Shown here piece by piece: positions 5,905 to 11,612 of a DNA stretch of 11,612 nucleotides. A program made the translations under genes and the position numbers. The number at the start of each line of letters is the position of its first letter. The stretch's first letter is position 1. The notes beneath the pieces are model-generated. The model was given only the letters and a program-made list of their open reading frames with translations. It was not told where the DNA came from and made no database searches. The DNA is from Arthrobacter sp. (GTDB taxonomy: Bacteria; Actinomycetota; Actinomycetes; Actinomycetales; Micrococcaceae): the NCBI GenBank assembly GCA_030146405.1, contig JASLBS010000212.1, forward strand, positions 1 to 11,612, written 5' to 3'.

Positions 5905-6941
5905 GCAGAATCACCCGGTATGCGACGACCAGTCAGACCCTCTCGTTGACCGCGATGGAGGAAGCTTCCCGCCGAGGGCTGCGAGAAGCGGACCTCGAGG
6001 ACTTGTTCCTGGCCCTGGTACTCAATGATCAGCCTGCGGGCCGGGTCCTTCGAGAGCTGGGCATCACCATTCATGCTGCCCGCGCTGCTGTCGAGGAACA
6101 CCAGAAGGAACAGATAGCGTCCCTCGGTATAGCCGCCGAACTCCCACCCTCAGGGCCCATCGTCTTTCACGAGACCGGCGGGTACGAGTGGTCCAAACGT
6201 GCCTCGGACCTCATCGCCCGGGCCGGCAAGAAGGGCCGGACAGCGGATGCTGCAGCAGTTCTCCGCGAACTGTTGAATGAACCGAGTGGGACGATCCTCG
6301 ACCTGCTGGGTCGACTCGGGGCGGAACCAGGCGTGGTCCTGGCCGAGCTCGACCAGATGCCTGCACATCTCACGACAGGAAGGGCGGGTGTCACTCATCG
6401 ACGAGGCACGTTCAGCGGTGTGGGTGAGTCCTTCATACCAGCACCGGTCGAGGACGTCTGGGCTCTCCTGTCGGACCCGGCCCGGGTACCCGAGTGGGAA
6501 CCAGCCATCGGCGTCGTCGGAAGCTCCACCACCAACTCTGCTGCCGATCCGAACGCCAGCGCGGAACCAGCGCACACCGGGGAGCAGACAGGCGGAGTGT
6601 GGGAGGCCTACGCACGGATGACCCACCCGAACGGCAAACCACTGAAGGTGCACAGGAAGTTTCGCCGCCGTACCCTCGAGATAGTGAGCACCGAACCTCA
6701 CACCCACATCGCCTGGCGCTTGAGCTACCCGGATAGTGACACCAGTGCGCCCTTCATCACAGCCTTCGACCTCGCGCCCACCACGGGAGGGACGCACGTG
6801 ACCACCGGGATGACCTGGTCCCGACACCACGGATGGCGGTCCCTCCTGAGCCCACTACTGGGACCCCTCCAACGATTCCTGATCTGGATCAAACTCTCCC
6901 AGATCACCAGCTCGATCAGTCGTGTCTTCCGCCAAGTGTGA
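5901..6941 (+). CDS. Clp N-terminal domain fused to SRPBCC domain
   Basis: A 346-aa two-domain protein. Residues 1-155 form a double Clp N-terminal (Clp R) domain, the substrate- and adaptor-binding module of ClpA/ClpC. The two repeats are seen at about 14-70 (SLTAMEEASRRGLREADLEDLFLALV) and 95-155 (EWSKRASDLIARAGKKGRTADAAAVLRELL). No AAA+ Walker motifs follow. After a short linker, residues 168-335 form an SRPBCC (START/polyketide cyclase-like) domain with the typical opening ESFIPAPVEDVWALLSDPARVPEWEP. It is interrupted by a low-complexity Ser/Ala/Asn/Thr loop (208-231) and closed by a hydrophobic amphipathic helix (312-335). Strong SD (AGGAGG) and ATGA overlap couple it to the HTH gene. 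An adaptor, anti-adaptor or sensor that binds a hydrophobic ligand is inferred. The function is unknown, and the protein cannot be an unfoldase by itself. Confidence 0.85.
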   Translation: MSRITRYATTSQTLSLTAMEEASRRGLREADLEDLFLALVLNDQPAGRVLRELGITIHAARAAVEEHQKEQIASLGIAAELPPSGPIVFHETGGYEWSKRASDLIARAGKKGRTADAAAVLRELLNEPSGTILDLLGRLGAEPGVVLAELDQMPAHLTTGRAGVTHRRGTFSGVGESFIPAPVEDVWALLSDPARVPEWEPAIGVVGSSTTNSAADPNASAEPAHTGEQTGGVWEAYARMTHPNGKPLKVHRKFRRRTLEIVSTEPHTHIAWRLSYPDSDTSAPFITAFDLAPTTGGTHVTTGMTWSRHHGWRSLLSPLLGPLQRFLIWIKLSQITSSISRVFRQV

Positions 6942-6975
6942 CCGTACGGCGGACCTTTTCCAGGCGAAGGTGCCC

Positions 6976-7006
6976 GGGTCAGATTCAGACCTCGAGAATC
7001 TGACTC
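6976..7006 (+). terminator. Hairpin after the ClpN-SRPBCC gene
   Basis: GTCAGATTC (6978-6986) and GAATCTGAC (6996-7004) are perfect 9-bp complements around a 9-nt loop, extended by a G-T and a G-C pair (6976-6977 with 7005-7006). No T tract follows. Its position, 35 nt after the stop, fits a factor-assisted or U-less terminator. Confidence 0.4.
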
Positions 7007-7188
7007 CTGAAAGTTCCTACTCGTTCGCCACCGCGGGATCATGCGCAACCCTCCAAGCGACTCGTGGTACCGAAGGCATGGATCCCCTCGAGCTCAACGC
7101 CCCTCGATGCGCCCTGGCTGCCGCAGGGAGATGACCGGGTGAGCAACGGTGCGCGGTGATGCAACCCATTCGAACTCCTGATGCTTCG

Positions 7189-7218
7189 ATGACGCGTCGG
7201 AAGACGAGAACCTAGAAT
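7189..7218 (+). promoter_or_regulatory. Leaderless-type promoter of the CYTH-CHAD gene
   Basis: TAGAAT (7213-7218) is a good -10 box ending 5 nt before the ATG at 7224. ATGACG (7189-7194), 18 nt upstream, matches four of six -35 consensus bases. A perfect 8-bp palindrome, GACGCGTC (7191-7198), overlaps the -35. No Shine-Dalgarno sequence is present, which agrees with a leaderless mRNA. Confidence 0.55.
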
Positions 7219-7223
7219 TACTT

Positions 7224-8744
7224 ATGCCTCAAGTGCCTGTTGTCGAGATAGAGCGAAAGTTCGATGTCGCGGATGAGACCGTGATTCCACCTCTGCGCGA
7301 CGTCCCCGGGATCGGGCATGTGGACGAACCGGTCGAGCATCAGCTCAGAGCCGAGTACTACGACACCCAGGACTTGCGTCTGGCAGCACGGCGGATCACA
7401 TTGCGCCGTCGTACCGGTGGAGAGGACGCAGGCTGGCACCTGAAGCTCCCGGCCGGCCCCGAGGAGCGGCACGAATATCATGAGCCGCTGGGTAAGAAGG
7501 CGAACGGCGTCCCGGAGGCGCTCCTGCAACTTGTTCGCGTCCACACCAGGAACACGGCCCTGATTCCGGTTGCCCGCCTCAGGACTCGTCGCATCGTCCA
7601 CCGACTCCGGCATCGGAATGGCGAGGTGGTGGCCGACTTCACCGACGACCAGGTGCAGGCCGACACCTTCATCTCCGAACAAGCCACGCAGCACTGGCGT
7701 GAATGGGAAGTTGAGCTCGTTGATGGGCCCAGGGAACTGCTGGATGCGGTGCAGGACTTGATCGCCGTGGCAGGCGTCCGTCCAGCCCAGCACGGCTCCA
7801 AACTTGCACGGGCGCTCGGTACAGCGTTGCCGACCGCTCCTGGGAAAGCGCCCGCACCATCACCGGCCGGTCCCGCCGGTCGTGTCCTGCTGACCTACCT
7901 CACCGAACAGTTCTCCGTTCTGAAGTACGAGGACCCCCGTGTGAGGTTGGACGAGCACGACGCAGTGCACCGGATGAGAGTTGCCACCCGACGTATGCGT
8001 TCGGTGTTGGCCACCTACCGGCTCCTTCTCGAGGACGACGAGACGGTAGGCCTACTGCGTGCTGAACTGAAGTGGATCGCCGGTGTCCTCGGGCAGGCAC
8101 GGGACGCGGAAGTCATGCATGAACGGCTCAAGGGAATGCTGGCGGAAGAACCAGCCGATCTCGTCATGGGTCCGGTTGCTCGCAGAGTCGATCTGGAACT
8201 GGGCAGCAGCTACCGGGAAGCTCACACCAAGGTGCTCGAGGAGCTGGACGGGCAACGCTACTTCGGTCTGCTGGACCTGCTCGAGTCCCTGCTGACCACC
8301 CCCAGACTGACACCTCGTGGTAGAAAGCCCGCCAACAAGGTGGTCCCCAAGCTCATCAATCGTGACATCACACGACTCCGCACGGCGGTGCGCGAAGCAC
8401 GGAAGAATCCCGCGGGCATCGGAGATCATCCGGCCCTGCATGAGGCACGTAAAGACGGCAAACGTCTGCGCTACGCGGCCGAAGCGGCCCTACCCATCAA
8501 ACCCAAGAAGGCCGCCGCCCTCATGGAGGCCGCCCAGGGCATCCAGAAGATCCTCGGGGACCATCAGGACAGCATTGTCACCCGCACTCTCCTGCGTCGG
8601 CTCGGTGCCACAGCATCCCGGGAAGGAGAGAACGGCTTCAGCTACGGCAGGCTTCACGCCTTGGAACAAGCAGCAGCGCTGGAGGCCGAGGATCGCTTCC
8701 ATCACGAGTGGAAGAACTTCCCCACACCCCTTCTGAAGGAATAG
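7224..8744 (+). CDS. CYTH and CHAD domain-containing protein
   Basis: A 506-aa cytoplasmic protein with two domains. The N-terminal CYTH domain (about 5-200) belongs to the triphosphate tunnel metalloenzymes and opens with the diagnostic ExExK motif (Glu8, Glu10, Lys12 in EIERKF). Later tunnel strands carry the charged residues ITLRRRTG, WHLKLP, RRIVHRL, VVADFTDD and EWEVELVDG. The C-terminal CHAD domain (about 220-500) is a helical bundle with conserved basic patches: HRMRVATRRMRS starting at His249, and KDGKRLRYAAE with Lys413-Tyr417. CHAD domains bind inorganic polyphosphate. CYTH partners usually hydrolyse triphosphate or related substrates, so polyphosphate or PPPi metabolism is the best inference. 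It appears complete, is transcribed alone, and is followed by dyad symmetries. Confidence 0.92.
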   Translation: MPQVPVVEIERKFDVADETVIPPLRDVPGIGHVDEPVEHQLRAEYYDTQDLRLAARRITLRRRTGGEDAGWHLKLPAGPEERHEYHEPLGKKANGVPEALLQLVRVHTRNTALIPVARLRTRRIVHRLRHRNGEVVADFTDDQVQADTFISEQATQHWREWEVELVDGPRELLDAVQDLIAVAGVRPAQHGSKLARALGTALPTAPGKAPAPSPAGPAGRVLLTYLTEQFSVLKYEDPRVRLDEHDAVHRMRVATRRMRSVLATYRLLLEDDETVGLLRAELKWIAGVLGQARDAEVMHERLKGMLAEEPADLVMGPVARRVDLELGSSYREAHTKVLEELDGQRYFGLLDLLESLLTTPRLTPRGRKPANKVVPKLINRDITRLRTAVREARKNPAGIGDHPALHEARKDGKRLRYAAEAALPIKPKKAAALMEAAQGIQKILGDHQDSIVTRTLLRRLGATASREGENGFSYGRLHALEQAAALEAEDRFHHEWKNFPTPLLKE

Positions 8745-8762
8745 CCGGCTCATCACGAACCG

Positions 8763-8813
8763 CCTGCCCTGAGTCGTTGCTGGGCAGGGCAGTGGTGTCG
8801 GCGAGCGCCACTG
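8763..8813 (+). terminator. Two adjacent hairpins after the CYTH-CHAD gene
   Basis: CCTGCCC (8763-8769) pairs with GGGCAGG (8782-8788) around a 12-nt loop. Directly after it, CAGTGG (8790-8795) pairs with CCACTG (8808-8813), extended by a G-T and a G-C pair. They lie 20-70 nt after the CYTH-CHAD stop and before the LysR gene. No T tract is present, so termination is only probable. The second dyad could instead be part of the LysR promoter region. Confidence 0.35.
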
Positions 8814-8859
8814 AGTGAGATAGTGGTCGCTCCTTGTCGCGCAATGATCGGAAGAAGTG

Positions 8860-9744
8860 TTGGACGTCACGACCCACCAGCTACGGTGCTTTCTGGCTGT
8901 GGCCGAGGAGTTGCATTTCGGCCGTGCCGCCTCGCGGTTGGGCCTGAGGTCATCCTCATTGAGTGAGCAGATAGCCACTCTCGAGCGGAAATTGTCCCGG
9001 CCTCTCTTTCGCCGTTCGTCCCGCAGCGTGGTGCTCACGGAGGACGGTCGGCAGCTGGTGCCCCTGGCGCAGGAGTCCATCGCGGCCATGGACGCCGTGC
9101 TGTCCTGGGCCGACGTAGCGGTCACCACAACGGACCTTCGGGTAGGGCTGATGGTTTCCCACCCGATGTCCGGGCGAATACTGGCAACCGCAGCCGAGAA
9201 GATGACGGAGGTGACGTGGCACATCCGGCAGTTGGGCTTCTCCGAATGCTACGAAGCGTTGCTGCAGGGCGACGTGGATTGTGTGTTCGTGACCGAGATC
9301 GGAGGTACTCCGGCTCGGGACATCGAGGTTCTCCCTCTCTGGGAGGAGGGGTGCGTGGTGATCCTGTCCGAAGGTCACCGTCTCGCCGGCCGGACATCGG
9401 TAGAGCTTGTGGAGTTGGCTGAAGAGGTCTTCATCTCCGACGAAAGCCGGGGTGAATCGTCTCGCTGGTTGATGGCGGCGACCGCTCCGAACGGTTTCAC
9501 GCCGAAGGTACTGCCCGTCGCGCGTGGGGTCGAGGAAGTCCTCGCGTTGGTCGGAGCCGGGCTCGGTATCAATATCGCCGGAGCATCCGCGCCCGGAACC
9601 TATGCCCGTCCCGGTCTTCGTTTCGTACCTGTCGTCGATGCGCCGGCAGCCACTACCTACCTGTGCTTCCTGCCCGACCGCCTCTCGGGGGCCCTCGACG
9701 AGTTCACCCGTCTTGCCGTCGCGACGGCGCACGCCCGGTCCTGA
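8860..9744 (+). CDS. LysR-type transcriptional regulator
   Basis: A regulator of about 295 aa, the usual LysR length. The N-terminal winged helix-turn-helix (about 1-62) carries the family signature: QLRCFLAVAEELHFGRAASRLG, then LSEQIATLERKLSRPLFRRSSR and VVLTEDGRQL. A linker helix follows. The periplasmic-binding-protein-like effector domain fills about 88-294 (LRVGLMVSHPM, CVFVTEIG, VVILSEGHRLAG, VLALVGAGLGINIAGASA). TTG at 8860 is preferred because GGAAG (8850-8854) is 5 nt upstream; the GTG at 8857 would leave 2 nt. The gene points the same way as the esterase and bicupin genes it precedes, unlike the common divergent LysR layout, and a LysR-type dyad lies just after its stop. Control of the downstream catabolic genes by an aromatic effector is inferred. 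Confidence 0.92.
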   Translation: MDVTTHQLRCFLAVAEELHFGRAASRLGLRSSSLSEQIATLERKLSRPLFRRSSRSVVLTEDGRQLVPLAQESIAAMDAVLSWADVAVTTTDLRVGLMVSHPMSGRILATAAEKMTEVTWHIRQLGFSECYEALLQGDVDCVFVTEIGGTPARDIEVLPLWEEGCVVILSEGHRLAGRTSVELVELAEEVFISDESRGESSRWLMAATAPNGFTPKVLPVARGVEEVLALVGAGLGINIAGASAPGTYARPGLRFVPVVDAPAATTYLCFLPDRLSGALDEFTRLAVATAHARS

Positions 9745-9752
9745 AGCACTTC

Positions 9753-9777
9753 CACCATTCGGGCCAGCCGAACGGTG
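9753..9777 (+). promoter_or_regulatory. Candidate LysR operator, T-N11-A dyad
   Basis: CACCATTCGG (9753-9762) and CCGAACGGTG (9768-9777) are inverted repeats with 9 of 10 pairs matching around a 5-nt centre. The inner TTCGGGCCAGCCGAA contains the T-N11-A pattern (T9759, A9771) typical of LysR-type regulator boxes. It lies in the gap between the LysR stop and the esterase start. A transcript hairpin is the alternative reading. Confidence 0.45.
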
Positions 9778-9829
9778 ATCCGGGATGGCCTGCTGGTCCT
9801 CCGCGCCGCCATCGCGAACCATGGACGGT

Positions 9830-10795
9830 ATGCCTTCGAACCCTTTCTCCATGACGTCCGGGGTCCGGGTTGCTCCTGATGTGGTCTTCTCCTGTCGGAC
9901 CACGGGTGACCTCGTGCTGGATCTGTACCGTCCCGCCACCGCCGACAGCCCGGTGCCGGTGGTGGTGTGGTTGCATGGGGGCGGATGGTTCACGGGTGAC
10001 AGGACCCTGGCCCCGGATCTGCACAGATTCGTCCGCGCTACCGGGATCGCCGTAGCAAGTATCGAATACCGACTGTCCGGGCAGGCTCTGTTTCCGGCGC
10101 AGTTGCACGATGTTCGGTCAGCGATCCGTTTCCTTCGAGTCTCTGCCGAACGGTTCGTTCTCGATCCGTCGGCTGTGGGGGTGTGGGGCGCCTCCGCCGG
10201 CGGGCATCTTGCTGCCCTGGCGGGACTGACCGGACACCTCGATGTGCTGCCGGGTGAGCCGGCGTCGGAGGGGGACGTATCGGTACAGGCGGTCGCCGAG
10301 TCCTACGGCCCCGTAGATCTCGCCGAGGTCGTCGCCGAAGCGACAGCTGGGCGATCCGGCGTCGACGGGTCCCGTACTCCGGAAGCGCGGTTGATCGGTG
10401 GTCATCCTGCCGATCACTCCGAGCTCGCCCGCCTAGCGAGTCCCCTGCACTGGGTGCACCCCGGCGCTCCGCCGTTCCAGATCTCTCACGGGACCGGCGA
10501 CGTACTGGTGTCCTATCGACAGAGCGAACGCCTGCACGCCGCCCTTGTCGCTGCGGGCGTGTCCAGTGAGCTGTACCTCCTCGAAAGCTACAAGCACGGC
10601 TTCCTCAACCCGGCTGGCCGACTGGACGTCGAACTGGCGAATGTCATGGATGACGGACGGCTCGCTGCCGAGGAGGCCGCCCTGGCTGCTTACCGCACGT
10701 CGGATGGTACGTCCGCACCACGCCGGGACATCACCTTCAGTTTCACCGACGTCGAAGCGTTCTTCCGCCGTCACCTCGATCCCCGTTCTGCCTAG
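9830..10795 (+). CDS. Alpha/beta hydrolase, hormone-sensitive-lipase-like esterase
   Basis: A cytoplasmic esterase of about 321 aa. The oxyanion-hole motif HGGGW begins at His49. The catalytic triad is Ser122 in GASAGG, Asp224 in GTGDVLV and His256 in YKHGF, all with normal spacing (numbering from the ATG at 9830). The frame is open to an ATG at 9785; ATGs at 9821 and 9851 are also possible. I prefer 9830, since the residues encoded before it look untranslated, but no start has a strong ribosome binding site. The bicupin gene begins 10 nt after the stop, so the two are almost certainly co-transcribed. Quercetinase turns flavonols into a phenolic ester (depside), so this enzyme may hydrolyse that ester to protocatechuate-type and phloroglucinol-carboxylate products. 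That assignment comes from context only. Confidence 0.88.
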   Translation: MPSNPFSMTSGVRVAPDVVFSCRTTGDLVLDLYRPATADSPVPVVVWLHGGGWFTGDRTLAPDLHRFVRATGIAVASIEYRLSGQALFPAQLHDVRSAIRFLRVSAERFVLDPSAVGVWGASAGGHLAALAGLTGHLDVLPGEPASEGDVSVQAVAESYGPVDLAEVVAEATAGRSGVDGSRTPEARLIGGHPADHSELARLASPLHWVHPGAPPFQISHGTGDVLVSYRQSERLHAALVAAGVSSELYLLESYKHGFLNPAGRLDVELANVMDDGRLAAEEAALAAYRTSDGTSAPRRDITFSFTDVEAFFRRHLDPRSA

Positions 10796-10805
10796 GAGAA
10801 TCTTT

Positions 10806-11612
10806 ATGAGCACCATCGATCTCGAAACCATGCATGGACTTGCTCCTGTGATCAATGCTCTCCCCGGTGAGCCCGTCCCCTACTACCTCGCCTCCGGAGA
10901 GGGCCTGCGGTACGAACGCGACGGGCAATTGTGGACGGTGATAGCCCGCGGCGCCGATACGGGCGGGCTTTTCGACGCAGCGTACGTTCTCGGTCCGCGA
11001 GGCGCCTACACCCCGTTCCACAGTCTTCCCACCCAGCAGCGTTCCTATTTCGTGATGGAGGGCAGCGTCCAGGTCTGGCTTCCCGGACAATCCAGGGTCC
11101 TCGTACCAGGAGACTCCTTCCACATCCCCGAGGGTGTCCCGGTGGCCTATCGGATGCTCTCCCACATGACCCGCCTGCTCTTCTTCTCCGCCCCCTCCGG
11201 CGCCCTGGACGCCCTGGTGGGCGCAGGTACCCCCGAGGACCGGCGCATCTACTCGGCCGGGGGCGCAGCGTCCGGTGGGCTGTACCTTCCCGAGGGCGCC
11301 CAGCTCCACGAGCTGCCCCAGGTCGATGCCCAGGATCTGTGGGACGACACCCTGCCCACCGGTCTCGAAGGCTACTTCCTGCGGGGCCGGACAGGCGATC
11401 GCGTGGCGTGGCCGGACACCATCAACGCCTACGCCGCGCGCGGCCGCACCACTGGGAACCGTTACTTCGCCGTCGATACGCTCTCCGCGCCGTCGCCCTA
11501 TTTCATCCGCCACTTCCACCGGCAGCACACCGAGAACTTCCTCTGCCTGTCCGGCCGTATCTGGCTGTGGGTGAACGGTGAGGAGGTCCTGCTGACCCCA
11601 GGGGACTTCGTC
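10806..11612 (+). CDS. Quercetin 2,3-dioxygenase-family bicupin (partial)
   Basis: The first 269 codons of a bicupin that continues beyond the right edge. Quercetinases are metal-dependent cupins that open the flavonol C ring with O2, releasing CO and a depside. ATG at 10806 has AGGAGA (10794-10799) 6 nt upstream, overlapping the esterase stop. The second cupin has an intact metal signature, HFHRQHTENF (His236, His238, Glu243), then LSGRIWLW and LTPGDF, at the place of the C-terminal site in Bacillus-type enzymes as I recall them. The first cupin (about 45-125) keeps the fold (YFVMEGSVQVWLPG, VPGDSFHIPEG) but has His72 alone, with Leu74 and Arg79 where His and Glu are expected and Val113 at the fourth ligand. 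Activity would rest on the C-terminal site. Other pirin-like or aromatic dioxygenase substrates remain possible. Confidence 0.85.
   Translation, partial: MSTIDLETMHGLAPVINALPGEPVPYYLASGEGLRYERDGQLWTVIARGADTGGLFDAAYVLGPRGAYTPFHSLPTQQRSYFVMEGSVQVWLPGQSRVLVPGDSFHIPEGVPVAYRMLSHMTRLLFFSAPSGALDALVGAGTPEDRRIYSAGGAASGGLYLPEGAQLHELPQVDAQDLWDDTLPTGLEGYFLRGRTGDRVAWPDTINAYAARGRTTGNRYFAVDTLSAPSPYFIRHFHRQHTENFLCLSGRIWLWVNGEEVLLTPGDFV

Noticed and set aside
6922..7134. 70-codon + strand frame after the ClpN-SRPBCC gene.
   Set aside because: It starts inside the preceding gene without a ribosome binding site, runs through the hairpin at 6976-7006 and shows no domain.
7160..7190. TTCGAACTCC near 7169 resembles a tRNA T-loop or attachment-site core.
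   Set aside because: The flanking bases cannot form the T stem, and no acceptor or anticodon arms are present.
8956..9993. 345-codon minus-strand frame across the LysR and esterase genes.
   Set aside because: It overlaps two clearly recognisable genes, and its product is rich in Arg, Gly and Pro, typical of an antisense shadow in GC-rich DNA.
10743..11528. 261-codon minus-strand frame opposite the bicupin.
   Set aside because: The + strand frame carries full cupin motifs and a good ribosome binding site; the minus frame has no recognisable domain.
1..11612. CRISPR arrays, rRNA or tRNA genes, complete insertion sequences.
   Set aside because: No regularly spaced repeats with unique spacers, no tRNA-like cloverleaf and no intact transposase or recombinase were seen.

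Overview
The window comes from a high-GC Gram-positive bacterium (Actinomycetota). The evidence is a canonical Lsr2 nucleoid protein, a CYTH-CHAD protein, a small HTH gene coupled to a ClpN-SRPBCC gene, GC-rich third codon positions, and promoters placed so close to the start codon that several transcripts should be leaderless. The genus cannot be fixed from the sequence. All convincing genes lie on the + strand, in short separate transcription units divided by non-coding stretches, which looks like an accessory or metabolic region rather than a housekeeping cluster.

Layout. 1-169: three perfect 21-bp tandem repeats ahead of a gene for a protein with two tandem STAS-like (DUF7793-type) domains (170-928). 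1141-2361: an orphan beta-ketoacyl-ACP synthase (FabF/Kas type) with all catalytic residues, preceded by a structured leader. 2362-2823: about 460 bp without a convincing gene, then lsr2 (2824-3171). 3172-3646: a second non-coding stretch, opening with a very strong hairpin and ending in a tandem 13-bp operator. 3647-5484: a TetR-family regulator overlapping by 4 nt an S33-type alpha/beta hydrolase. 5659-6941: an 81-aa HTH protein overlapping by 4 nt a protein that joins a Clp N-terminal domain to an SRPBCC domain, behind a strong leaderless-type promoter. 7224-8744: a CYTH-CHAD protein, also with a leaderless-type promoter. 8857 to the right edge: a LysR-type regulator, a hormone-sensitive-lipase-like esterase and the first 269 codons of a bicupin of the quercetin 2,3-dioxygenase family, which runs off the window.

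How the genes work together. The last three genes read as a catabolic unit. A quercetinase-type dioxygenase opens a flavonol to a phenolic ester (depside) and CO, the esterase 10 nt upstream could hydrolyse that ester, and the LysR regulator could act at a perfect T-N11-A dyad found between its own gene and the esterase. The tetR-hydrolase pair looks like a self-regulated detoxification or peptidase unit. The HTH/ClpN-SRPBCC pair is probably a stress-related module of unknown detail. The most unusual signals are the head-to-tail 13-bp operators of tetR, three TAGNNT -10 boxes 5-6 nt from an ATG, the ClpN-SRPBCC fusion, the N-terminal cupin that has lost its metal ligands, and the internally duplicated STAS-like protein.
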